From assembly GCA_017311185.1 (NCBI GenBank), contig JAESUZ010003495.1, positions 1 through 64,000 on the forward strand: 64,000 bases of DNA, written 5' to 3'. Position 1 is the stretch's first letter. The number at the start of each line of letters is the position of its first letter. The notes beneath the pieces are model-generated. The model ran no database searches, was not told the origin of the DNA, and worked only from the letters and a program-made list of their open reading frames with translations. This document shows, piece by piece, positions 44,446-56,180 of this stretch. Origin of the DNA: Proteles cristata cristata (Eukaryota > Chordata > Mammalia > Carnivora > Hyaenidae). A program made the translations under genes and the position numbers.

Positions 44446-44541
44446 AAGTGAAAGGTGTTCTTGTAGAACAAAGAAGATTGTGTAAACTAGTAGTGAGATT
44501 TCTAATGTATTGTGGTAAGCACTAAAACAACAATAATATAA

Positions 44542-44610
44542 TTTTTTAAAAGTTTATTTATTTGAGAGAGACAGAGACAGATAGCACAAGTGAGGAGGGA
44601 GCAGAGAGGC

Positions 44611-44643
<33 letters not shown>

Positions 44644-44739
44644 ATCCCAAGCAGGCTCTGCACTGAGCCTGACATGGGGCTGGAACTCCTGAAACCATGA
44701 GATCATGACCTGAGCCAAAACCAAGAGTCAGATGCTCTT
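44542..44739 (-). mobile_element. Felid tRNA-derived SINE, 5'-truncated
   Basis: Reverse copy with GTTTATTTATTTGAGAGAGA and AATCCCAAGCAGGCTCTGCA. It stops at AAGAGTCAGATGCTCTTTAA, so the tRNA-like head (the GAGCCACCCAGG end) is missing. It has an extra GA-rich run at about 44605-44645. Confidence 0.9.
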
Positions 44740-46757
44740 TAACATAATATTATGATAAACTTAGCTGAGAGCTATAAGAAATACACATATATACATCTAT
44801 TGGGTAATTTTTACTAGAAGCTGTCTAAAAATAATACATACTGGATCAGATATTCTGACTTTTATAAAAGTAAATCAAAAATGGACATTTTTTGATTCAG
44901 TGGGTATGGCTAAGGAAAGAGCATGTACACAGATACACCCATGTCCTGGCCAGGTATGTGTCTCTTCAAGACCTAAGAGAATCAGGTAAACTGTAGCTTC
45001 CAGAATCTTCTGTGAGTTTACATAACCAAATCAGAGATGTAGTAAGTTTTGGTTATAATATAAAAATAATACTTTGAAACTGCTAATATCACCAGGAGAT
45101 TTAAATTCCAAGAGTAGTACTTACTAGATTTACTTATGGGAGTCATCTTATTGATAAATAGATTTAAACTTGCATTAAATTGGTTTCTTTCTTTCCCTTC
45201 ACATCTCCTTCCCGTAGTGTGGCCTCTACCCCGGGGAAGAAAGATCTATGGCTTCCAAAGCAATTTTATTTTTGGCTTCTCTGCCGGGCCTGACATGTGT
45301 GAGAGTGTTAGACATGGGACCACACTTGTTCACCAGGATGGAGCCTCGGGTTCATTTCACACCCCCTTCTTCACACAGCCTAATAATATCTGGCCATTAC
45401 CCTGCAGACCTGGATTCTGGCCAAGGAGGGGAGACTCCCAGCACCAAAACCCTGAGGCACCTTTTACCATCCCTTTCTCAAACCCCTGAGCCACATCATT
45501 CCCATGTAATAAAACTTCCAAACAAGGTACGGAAGCCAAGGGGGTGGCATTGACTCAAGCAGGGCCCTCCCCCTCTCTGGCTCCCCAGTCACAGGTTGGA
45601 CCCTCACTGCCAAGGTGGAACACCCACTAGACCGTCCTGGGAGCTGCACCGGCCTCCTGGGCTTGATCAGGTGCCAGGTCAAAGAAAGTCGGGCTGGTGG
45701 GATGTGGGAAGGGCAGCGCTGGAGACACCACCGTGTTTTATGACACAACATTATCAGCATGGAAGCGGAGGGCCATGCGGGTTGTTTGAAGAGGAGAGAC
45801 GGACAGGGTGCGGGCTCTGTGAGTCATGCTGACAGGTGTGTTATTATCGAAGTGAGGTAGGGGGTCTGGAATGTGACTTAAAAGGCAGTAATGAGACATT
45901 ATCCATAAACATATTAACTGCTTCAAGTAACATGGCACTAAAAAGTGAGGGCAACCCCATTCTTATGAAATCTCTGCTCTCTGGCCACTAATGAGCAAAT
46001 GTAAGTGATGCGTGAGCGGGATAAGTAAGTGAAAGGGGCAGGGTGACCCCTTCCTTCTGGAGGAAGCCACACATTCCTTACCCTCTATACTTCTCCCCTG
46101 CCCCATTTTTCCAATGTAATTCCCATGACTGTTATAAACAGCCTATGCGTGTTTAATATCTTGTTAGTCCTTAAGAAAATCTCACCCATTCTTACCATCC
46201 TGACCTAGAATGTAAAGCCTTCCTCTTGTTGTATTATTTGACTTTGCACTAGAGCGCAAGGGGTCTGCCACTGTTCTGTATTTGTTCCTGTCTTTCCAGA
46301 TCAGAAAGGATGTGTTTACAACCCACTTTGCAGGTACAGAGACCTTCTCCAGCCTGAGGCCCTGGACGTAACCAGCAGCAGGCATTTCTAGCACTATGAT
46401 TACTGACTGTAATCCCATGAGACGTGCAGTGCCTGCCCTCAAGGCTGGCTGTCACTAGCAACTGTAGCTGATGGTGCCCTAGACGAGGCTATTCTGAACT
46501 CTATAAGCCTGTTTCCATCTGCACACCACAGCCTCACCTGAGTGCCCCTGAGGTCCCCCAGGGAACGTTTCATCATCACCAAAATCACCTCAGCAGAGAC
46601 AGGCTCAGGAGGTTGCCCTGACCAAGCTGGCCTATAAATAGGAAGGTTGCCTGTTCCAATTTTTCACATCATGCGTGTTTCTACCTTCTGATTCTCTGCA
46701 TGGAGAATTACGATAGTTTACAACTGGAAACCTGCTTCAACTTGTTTCTACTTGACT
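44740..46757. other. Unique stretch with a GC-richer segment
   Basis: 45225-45830 is GC-richer than its surroundings and holds a TGTAATAAAAC poly(A)-like signal at about 45505-45515. It could be an old LTR or part of a transcript. The rest is unrecognised. Confidence 0.35.
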
Positions 46758-47604
46758 CTTTCCTTTTAACTGTATTTCTTTTTTATTTTCTAAATTTCAG
46801 GGATACAGCTTTATAATTCAACATCTATATACAGTACAAAGGGATCACCACCACGAGTCTAGTTACCATCCATTGCCATACAGTTGAACCCTTCACCCGT
46901 TTTACCCACCTCCCAATCCCCTTCTCATCTGGTCACCACTAGTCTGCCTCTGTATCTATGAGTTTGTTTTTGTATTATTTTGTTTGTTTATTTGTTTTGG
47001 GTTTTGAGATTCCACATAGGAGTGAAATCATACGGAATTTGTCTTTCTCCACTTGACCTTATTTCACTTAGTGTAATACCCTCAAGGTCCATCCATGTTG
47101 TCACAAAAGGCAAGATTTCATTCTTCTTTATGGCTGAGTAATATTCCATTGTATATGTATATACCATATCTTCTTTATCCATTCATCTATCAATTATACA
47201 TTTAGGCAATGTCTATATCTTTGCTCTTATAAATAATGATGCAATGAACAAAAGGGTACATCTATCTTTTCAAATTAGTGCTTTTGTACTCTTTGAACAA
47301 ATACTCAGAAGTAGAATAGCCAGGTTATGGTAGTTCTATTCTTAATTTTTTGAGGAATCTCCATACTGTTTTCCACAGTGGCTGCACCAGTTCACAGTCC
47401 CACCAACAGTGTACTTTTCTCTACATCCTCTCCAACACTTGTTATTTCTTGTCTTTTTTGATAATAGTCATTCTAACCGGTGTTAATGATATCTCACTGT
47501 GGTTTTGATCGGCATTTCCCTAATAATTAGTAATATTTGATGTCTGTTCAGATCTTCTTCCCATTTTTTGATATCGAGTCTTTTTTGTTGTTGAATTGTG
47601 TGAA

Positions 47605-47650
47605 TTCCATATATATTTTGGATATATATGGAATATATCCCATATATGGG
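47605..47650. repeat. Hairpin-forming AT palindromes inside the L1
   Basis: TTCCATATATA at 47605-47615 pairs with TATATATGGAA at 47623-47633 across a 7-base loop. The perfect palindrome CCCATATATGGG follows at 47639-47650. Confidence 0.85.
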
Positions 47651-49976
47651 ACATATGGTTTACAAATTAAATCTTTTCCCATTCCATAGGTTATCTTTTC
47701 ATTTTGATGATAGTTTCCTTTGTTGTGCAGATTTTTTTAGTTTGATGTAGTCCCATTTGCTTACTTTTGCTTTTGCTTCCTGTGCTTTGGAGTCAGAGCC
47801 ACAAAATGTCACTAAGACTTATGTCAAGGAGTTTACCACCTATATTTTCTTCTAGGAATTTTATGGTTTCATGTTTTGCATTCAAATCTTTAACTCATTT
47901 TGTGTTAATTGTTATGGCATAAAATACTGGTCTTGTTTTGTTCTTTTGCATGTGGCTGTCTAGTTTCCCCCAAACCATTGTATATTCTTGAGTCTTCTGT
48001 CATAGATTAAATGTTCATATATATGTGGGTTTATTTCTGAACTCTTAATTCTGTCTCATTGATCTTTAAGTTTCTTTTTTGTATCGATACCATGATGTTT
48101 TGATTACTTTATCTTTATAGTATAGTTTGAAATCAGGAGCATGTTACCTTCAGTTTTGTTCCTCTTTCTCAAGATTGCTTTGCCTATTCAAGATCTTCTG
48201 TGGCTCCATACACATTTTAGAATTATTTTCTTTCATTCTGTGAACTATGCCATTGGAACTTTATTAGGTATTGCATAGAATTTGTAGATTGCTTTGGGTA
48301 GTATGGACATTTTAACAGTAGTAATTCTTCCAATTTATGAGAATGGAATAGCTTTCCATTTATTTGTCTTCTATAATTTCTTTCATTGGTGTCTTATAGT
48401 TTTCAATGAGCACATCTTTCACCTGCTAGATTAAATTTATTCCTAGGTATTTTATTTTTTTTGATACAATTGTAAATGGAATTGTTTTCTTAACTTTTTT
48501 TCTAATATTCTGTTATTCGAGTATAGAAATGCCATCAGTTTCTGTATATTGGTATGATAGTTGGCAACTTCACTGAATTCATTTATTAGTTGTAACAGTC
48601 TTTTGGGGGAGTCTTTAGGGTTTTCTATTTATAGTATATGTCATCTGCAATTAGTGACAATTTTACTTCATCTTTTCTGATTTTAATGCCTTTTATTTCT
48701 TTTTCTTGCCTGATTGATGTGGCTGCAACTTCTAATACTATTTTAAATACAAGTGGTAAGAGTGTGCATCCTTGTCTTCTTCCTGTTTCTTAGAGGAAAA
48801 GCTTTCAGCTTTTCACCACTGAGTATGCTGGCTGTATCCTTTTATTATGTTGAGATCCATTCCCTCTGTACCTAGTTTGTTGAGAGTTTTTATCATAAAT
48901 AGATATTGAATTTTGTCAAATGCTTTTTCTGCATCTAATGAGATGATTGTATAAGTTTATCTTTCATTTTGTTAATATTATGTATTGATTTAGGATGTTG
49001 AATCATCCTTGCATCCTTGAATAAACCCCACTTGGTTGTGATGTGGGATTCTTCTTGTGTATCGTTGGATCTGGTTTGCTAAAATTTTGTTGAGGATTTT
49101 TGCATCTATGTTCATTAAGGATATTGGGCTGTAATTTTCTTTTTTGTGGTATCCTTATCAGATTTTGGCATCAGGGTAATGCTGACTTTGTAAAATGTGC
49201 TTGAAATCTTTTCCTCCTCTTCAGTTTTTTGGAAGAGGTTAAGAATGATGCATTAAATCCTTGAATGTTTGGTAGAATTCACCAGTGAAGCTGTCTAATC
49301 CCAAACTTTTGTTTGTTGGGAGGGTTTTGATTACTATTTCAATCTCCTTACTAGACATTGACCAATTCAGATTTTCTATTTCTTCATTATTCAGTCTTCA
49401 AAGATTCTTATTTCTAGAAATTAATTCATTTCTTCTAGGTTGTCCAGTTTGTTGGTGTTTAATTATTGATAGTAGTCTCTTGTGATCCTTTGCACTTCTG
49501 GAGTTGTAACAGTTGTAACTTCTCTTTCATTTCTAATTGTATTTATTTGAATACTCTTTCTTGGTTAGTCTAGCTTAAGGTTTGTTGACTTTGTCTTTCT
49601 TTTCAAAGAACCAATTGTGAGTTTCACTGTCTTTTCTATTGTGTTTTTAGTCTCTAGCTCATGTATTTCTGCTCTGGTTTTTATTATTTCCTTCCTTCTA
49701 CTGACTTTGAGCTTTTCATGGTTCCTTTCGATGTAAAGTCAGATTGTTTATTTGAAATTATTCTTGTTTCTTTAGGTAGGCTTGTATTGCTATGAACTTT
49801 CCTCTTAGTGTTGCTTTTGTTGCGCCCCAGGGAGTTTGGTATATTGTATTATTGTTTTCACTTGTCTCTAGGTTTTTTGTTTTTAATTTTACCTTTGATA
49901 TATTTGATGACCCATTGGTTGTTCAGTAGCATGTTTTTCCATATTCATGTTTTTGTGGTTTTTCCCATTTTCTTCT

Positions 49977-50178
49977 CCATTTTTTTACATTTATTTATTT
50001 ATTTTGAGAGAGAGTGAGCATGATCAAGGGAGAGGGAGAGGGAGAGAGAATCCCAAGTAGGCTCTGCACCACCAGCATGGAGCCGGATGTGGGGCTCAAA
50101 CCCACAAACTGTGAGATCATGACCTGAGCCAAAACAAGAGTTGGGCATTTAACCGACTAAGCCACTCAGGTTCCCCTT
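49977..50178 (-). mobile_element. Felid tRNA-derived SINE inside the L1
   Basis: Reverse copy from ACATTTATTTATTTATTTTG to AAGCCACTCAGGTTCCCC. ATTTTCTTCT is duplicated at 49967-49976 and 50181-50190, and reversed L1 sequence continues beyond, proving nested insertion. Confidence 0.93.
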
Positions 50179-50290
50179 CTATTTTCTTCTTATAATTAAT
50201 TTCTAATTTCATACCATTATGGTAATAAAAAATGCCTGATATGATTTCAGTTTTCTTGAATTTATTGAGACTTGTTTTGTGACCCTTAAG

Positions 50291-50639
50291 AGTGTTATTA
50301 TCATCAATAACAACACTAATATTAGTACCTATATTTGCCCATACTTATTACTTTCTCAGTATTTGGTTATGTTGCATATTATCTCATTATTATTGTTTTG
50401 TAATAACTTTATAGATAGTTGATTTATTTTGGGAAAATTCAGTGTACTAGTAAAAAGTATCAGTAGACTTCTTAAGATTATAATTTACTCACTATCTTCA
50501 TACGAAAGACAATTAGATGCTGTCTTCATACATTAGATCATAATTTGGCTAGTGTCTGATATAAGAGACTAGTTTTTCTCAAACATAACTCTTTGCTTAA
50601 TTAAAAGAGAAAGAAGGAAGAAAGTAACATTTATTGAGG
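50291..50639. other. AT-rich non-coding stretch
   Basis: Nothing recognised. Confidence 0.4.
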
Positions 50640-50815
50640 CCTAATACATAGCAGTCACCTTATTACGGCTGATCTCATTGAGTTTCCTATTCATCCTAAA
50701 AGGTAGCTCTTATTATGTCCTTATTATAGACAAGAACTTGGGAATATTGCCCAAGGTTACAAAGTTAATAGGTGGCAGATCCAGAATTTAAACTAGAATA
50801 TAGAGTTCTGTCTGG
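50640..50815 (-). repeat. MIR relic
   Basis: GATCTCATTGAGTTTCCTAT, GCCCAAGGTTACAAAGTTAA and TAGGTGGCAGATCCAGAATT are the reversed MIR core. Confidence 0.65.
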
Positions 50816-53509
50816 CCCAAAATGTTCAAATAATGAGACTGAATGTCTGATATTTAATGTAAGATTTTTAGAATCTCAAAAATATAACTATCCATCATTT
50901 TAGCTTATTTGATAAAACCAAATAAGTCGTATGAAACCTGGTCATGAATTCAGAGTCTGTAAGTTAGAAATAATCTTGTAAAAAAAAAAAACCACTTCAT
51001 AGAAATTTCAACTTTGCATCTTAATTATTTACTAGGGAAACTTAATTTTATATTACCTTACAAAGGATAACTAAGACATAAATCTAAATAACTGAAATAA
51101 TATCAGTATTAATAAAGGGTTTTTTATTATTATATAATTTAAATACTTCAGCTTACATTTCTAAATGACTCAGCTATATTTCTATTCTGTTTTTTGATTC
51201 AAGACTTTGAGATTTTATTAGTTAAATAATCCTGCTTCCAGATAACAGCCATCTCTCTACAGGTGAGATAATTATAGACAAATGTCCAATGAATGCCAAT
51301 TACCATATTGTCTAATTTCCTCTTTTGTCACACTGGAAATTAGCAGAACTCAACTCTACTAACAATGCATTTTAGATGAAAAAATTAGCTAGAAATTATG
51401 CTCAAGCTGTAGAGAAACACTGCAAATAGTCCTTGGCCCTATACAATGATACCTGTTATTTGTGGCCTTAAGCCTTAAGACCTTTCTGCACCTTGGCTTT
51501 CATGGTTGGAGGATGGAACCAGATAATTACTATGGACTCCTACATTTCAAACCTCTATGATTCTATGGTTGACAGCAAGGCCATAGGCTAAGTTCTACTC
51601 TTGTTTCTCTGTATAACTGTTGTTTGGGGCTACCCAAGACACTTTCCTCCTTCTTTCAGTAATAGCACCTGCCCATACTCTTCCATGGTGAACTGTTCTG
51701 CTCTCTCCCAATACCCTAACAGCCACTTGCCTCATAATCTGGTGTGGCAGACACTTTGTGCTCTCCATCCATCTGACCACAGGGATGAGCTAGCCATGAG
51801 CGCATGAAGGAAGACAGTCCAATACAAGCCTTTCTCTAAGATTTTCCATACAGCAGCTAACAGGGAAATTTCTTTTTCTTTTGGAACTCTAGCTATAAAG
51901 TTGCAACCCCAGAGCTGCCTGTCCTCATATCCCCTGAGATGTGAAAGAGTTGGTGAGCAAGAGGCCAGCCTGAGGCAGAAGCCAAGGTAAGAGAGGGGAG
52001 GAGAAGACAGATTCCTGTGGTGTTCAGGTCCTTGGGTCTGGTTGACACTGAGGTCAGCTCCATGGTTACCTTCCTGTGATTTGGTTATGGGAGTCTATAA
52101 TGACCACATCTTTGCTTAAATTCTGTAAGTATGGAGTCTCTGTCACTTACAACCAAAAAAGTCTTAAGGAAATAAGTGTCTGCCTTCCTCCAATTGCCAG
52201 TATTCTATATTCCAACTCAGTTTTAAATTTGGTGAAAATAGTTTTTATGATACTAACAATTTAACAGTTCACTATGTCCTTAGAACTTTTACTTTTGAGG
52301 TGGTGCAATCAAACGGCAGACTTACATCAATGCTGTAAAACACTGTGATTTTTACTTTGAGCACTGAGTTTAAAGCAATGGATACTTTTAATCAGGGACC
52401 AAAGAAATTTCTTCTTTCACAAGAACATCTGAGACCTTCTTCAGCATCCTGGTTTTCCAAAAGAGAAAAGCACGAAGAAAACATCAAACAAATTACTGAG
52501 TCACTGGGTAGAAACTCTAGAATGAAATTCAGGGGTGGAGGATATTCTTTATCATGTAGGATTTGACACCAGATTAAGAGGTAATAGAACCTTTTCCTGT
52601 GAGTATAAGCAGGGGAGCAGGAAGAAAGAAGAGGGAGGGGTAACACCAGGAGACACCTCTGAAATCTCCAATTGGGTATCATGGAGATTTTATGATCAGC
52701 CCTGAAGAGATCATTGAGTAGCGTATTCTATATGAAGGCCCAGAAAAGGCCCAGAACAGCCTTGGCTGCCAGTTGCAGGGAACCTGGGGATGCATGTTTT
52801 GGGGAAGTAGTTCAACCCTTCCAACAAAGACAGAGAATGTATAGGGACACTTCATGTAAGAGAAGAAAACCACATACAAGAAATCCAATCAGTGGCTAAA
52901 AATGTAAACTGGTAAGAGAGGTCTTTCTGCCTCACTAGCAAGAACAACTCTAGAAAACCCAAAGGAAACCGCCAGGCCGGTGTTTGGTGCATGGCAGAAC
53001 TTGTGAAAGACGCAAAAGCCAGTGAGTGGCTGAGAGCACAGGCCAACCCTACAGATGGGGGAGATGGCTCCTGAGAGAGAAAACCAACGAAAGTTACTCT
53101 CCACCACAGTCATTCAAAGATAAACAAGGTTGTTTTCCATTTTAAGTACAACTTATTTGCTTTAAATACAAGTAAGCCTGAATCCAAACTTCAAGATGAC
53201 ATGTATAAATCCCAAGACTTCCATTCCCTTTCTCCTTCTCATACCATTTCCACAGTAAGAGAAGTGTGTAGTGTCGTAGTTGGGATTTGAATCACACAAA
53301 TACAATTGTCACTGCAGTATATTAAAAATATTTCCAGAATTAAAGCTTTAGCACTGCCACAAAGGACTGGATAGTAAGTTAAGCACTATGATTTTCATTA
53401 TGGTAAAAATTCAACCCTGATGGATTTATAGGATTAAAGACTCCATATATATTCTTTGTGCCTCATCCTTTTCTCCATTGCCTTAAGCATTTTCTAAACT
53501 TATACACCA
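50816..53509. other. Long mostly unique stretch
   Basis: About 2.7 kb with no gene or interspersed repeat that I can place. Short overlapping open frames occur on both strands at 52392-53113 without known domains. Confidence 0.4.
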
Positions 53510-53685
53510 GTGCTGGGAGGTACCATTGAAAAGACCTGGCCTGCTTTCCTTGTCTTTTGAAGACCAGTACACAACTCAAATAGATGACATGGCTTGCTGA
53601 GGGTCACACAGGTTTGTAATGGCAGAGCCAGATTTAGAAGCCAGGTCTCTGGCATACCAGATCCTGACTCAAACCGTGGGGCTGC
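53510..53685 (-). repeat. MIR relic, partial
   Basis: GCTTGCTGAGGGTCACACAGG and GGCAGAGCCAGATTTAGAAG are the reversed MIR core. Confidence 0.55.
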
Positions 53686-53939
53686 AAGCTTCTCTACAGA
53701 GGATGGACATCAGGGCAGAAGAGTTTGTGAGAGGAAATAAAGGGGACAGGCAAACCAACTCAAAGTGACTAGAATCGATTAGAGTGAGCAGGTTAAAACT
53801 GTTAAACAATTTTTAAGCAAGTTAAGAACAAATAATGTTTACTCAAGTGAAAATGACCAGGGACTCATTTTCAATCTCAAACAAGATGTTAAAATGTTAA
53901 ATAACTGTAATTGCCTTTAAGGCTTTGACTGTACTTAAC

Positions 53940-54110
53940 ATTTGCATAATACACTTCATCTATAAGTTTTCTAACTACTGTAAAACTATTATGATTAACT
54001 CAGTTCCATAGAGGAGGAAACTGAGGCTCTGGGTGGAATAAAGCTTGCCCAAAATTACACAGAGAAGCAAAAGCAGAACTTAGCCTGTGACCTTGCGATC
54101 AACCACGGAA
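53940..54110 (-). repeat. MIR relic
   Basis: GAGGAGGAAACTGAGGCTCTG and GCTTGCCCAAAATTACACAG are the reversed MIR core. Confidence 0.6.
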
Positions 54111-54124
54111 TCACGGAGGTTTAG

Positions 54125-54285
54125 AACATAAGAGTCCATAGTAATTATCTAGTTCTGTCTTCCATGTGGAAACTGAGGTACAGAAAAGGTCTCACGATCT
54201 GCCTAAGGCTACAAAGCCAGTTACTAAGTGAGCTGCAGTAATATCCAGGCCCCCTCAATCGTAGTGCAGGGTTCTTTTTCCACGT
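54125..54285 (-). repeat. MIR relic
   Basis: GTGGAAACTGAGGTACAGAAAA, TGCCTAAGGCTACAAAGCCA and GTTACTAAGTGAGCTGCAGT are the reversed MIR core, next to another reversed MIR. Confidence 0.6.
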
Positions 54286-55559
54286 TTGTATAGACTGAAT
54301 ATAGTCCTGCTCAGGCAGTTGTGAAGTGATCCCCAGAAGGGACTTCCACACTTAAGTTTCCTAGCTTTCCAGCTGCACAGTCATACTTCTTTCCTCAATC
54401 TGCCCCCAGGGATGATCAGCTTTAGGAGACAACCTGTCCTTCCTTTGGGACTATGAAAACCCAATATGAGACCGAGAGTGAAAATAACCCACTAGTTAAG
54501 GAAGCCCATCCAGCAATACAGTTTTAACTGGCGAGGTGCATTTTCCAGACTCCTCAGCTGTATCCACTACCACAGAGGTTGCCGGTCATCAAGCTAGAGG
54601 TCCAGTAGTTGCCAAAACAGTCTGGTAGCATTTGGTGGCTACTGACCAGATGTGTTGTTTCTATTAGATTCCTATTGGTGTCTTCTTCTTCAACCTGAAA
54701 ACACTTAGGATTCTTCCCCTTACAAACCACCCTTAAGCAAAGAACACCCTCTTAGTTTTCCTTTAAATATTCTCTGGCAACCACAAGAGATGGCAACTCT
54801 GCTACAGTTGAAAATCTGTTCCACATCAAAGCCACCCTTTCTTTTTTGCTAGACTCACAGAGTTTTTTTATTTCCAGCCCTCCTGAATACTCTAAACGCC
54901 ACCAGTGTTTACATTTTTGTCCAGCCTACACGTCTTTTCCTGCTTAAGAACATATGCCCTATCACTTTAGTCATGTGGCTAACACACCCTGCTTCCTTCC
55001 TTTTCCTCTGGCTCTTCTGGCCTCTGACTCAGTTACACCCATCCTGGCTGATGGTACAGTAGGGAACGTTTTAAAAATATCAGTTCTTGCCAATGCCCTC
55101 TGACATGGTTCTCTTGTTCAGGATTGAAAATATGCCAGCCACTTAGAAGCCCAGGAACCACCAGTATTCCTCAGTACTGATCCCTTCATCCCAAGGATTT
55201 CAATAACTATTCTCCGATGGTGACCATTGTAGAATTGGTCTCATCTGAAATCTACTATTGCTCTTGTCTCTAGTCAACAAGAATCAAGAAGTAAGGTAGT
55301 TATTGATTAGGTTTGGAAAAAAAGTATAAAACAAAGTGGTTATGATTCATATCTTTCCTCAAAGTGAAGTTAGAAACCCTAGTCTACTCAATGACATTAG
55401 GTAGAAAAAAAGCAAAACCCATATTCAGAGTAGCAAGGTGATTAACAATCTTTCTCTGATCTTACTGAAATATGGGGAATGAACTTTCCAGATAATTTTT
55501 CATTTTTCACAGGGAAAAACCTTTAAGTGATCAAGTCATGACATCTTCTTGGGTTATGG
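54286..55559. other. Unique non-coding stretch
   Basis: No gene or repeat recognised. Confidence 0.4.
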
Positions 55560-55700
55560 CTGGACTCATTAATTCTGTCATTCAACAAAATATTTACTAT
55601 CTACCATGGCTGGGGAATTATGCTAAGTTCTGGAGATAGAGTACTTGAGGAGAACACATATGCCCCATGGGTTTTACAGCCCAGTAGGAGACTATACATT
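55560..55700 (-). mobile_element. L2 LINE 3' terminal fragment, antisense
   Basis: TCATTCAACAAAATATTTAC, TACCATGGCTGGGGAATTATG and GTTTTACAGCCCAGTAGGAG follow the reversed L2 3' end. Confidence 0.65.
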
Positions 55701-55879
55701 TGGTTGTCTACCTCACCCAACTAGACCTAGTCATCCAGTTGACGCTTTTGTAAATTAAATATCCATGAAGCACAGAGTATTATGTAACAATATAGGCTGT
55801 TTTATTGTTGAGACGTTTAGTAATAAGCCCTGCTAAATCTGATAGTTGCAAAACTTCCTGCCTTTGGGTCAGCTGCCTT

Positions 55880-55895
55880 GGCAGCAGGGGGCACT
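55880..55895 (+). promoter_or_regulatory. CTCF-type binding motif
   Basis: GGCAGCAGGGGGCACT agrees with the CTCF core at all but one flanking position. Plus orientation, like the two other strong sites in the window. Confidence 0.5.
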
Positions 55896-56004
55896 ATTGT
55901 GCACTTGACCAAAGATGGACACAACTTTGTGCGTGCCCTCTCGGAATGGGGTGGACTGGAGGAGACTTCTTTCTCATTTGTTTTTGAGCTCTGGGCCCAA
56001 GTTG

Positions 56005-56180
56005 TGCCCAGTACTCTGTGCTATGTACATAATCTCATTTTAATATTCAGGCACGCTGTCAAGTAGGTTTTGTTGTTTCTGTTTTAGGGAGAAATTTAAA
56101 TTCAGAGAAGAAAAATTACTTGTTCAAGGTCAATGGCTTAATGTCAGGCCTGAGCTCAGATCTGTGGACCTGAAGTTGTT
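56005..56180 (-). repeat. MIR relic, partial
   Basis: GTGCTATGTACATAATCTCA and GTTCAAGGTCAATGGCTTAA are consistent with a reversed MIR, diverged. Confidence 0.45.

Larger units (their letters stand above)
46758..50290 (-). mobile_element. L1 LINE, antisense, about 3.5 kb, decayed
   Basis: The left end is the reversed 3' untranslated region (ACAGCTTTATAATTCAACAT). Reversed ORF2 follows: the 64-codon minus-strand frame at 46988-47182 gives MEYYSAIKKNEILPFVTTW, a hallmark of the L1 ORF2 carboxyl end. Further right, AATTCTTCCAATTTATGAGA and ATTCATTTCTTCTAGGTTGTC are reversed reverse-transcriptase-region sequence. Many stops and small gaps break every frame. It is 5'-truncated near 50290, so ORF1 and the promoter are absent. 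A SINE sits at 49977-50178. Confidence 0.92.

Noticed and set aside
46988..47182. Possible small protein-coding gene on the minus strand
   Set aside because: It is L1 ORF2 carboxyl-terminal sequence in a decayed antisense element.
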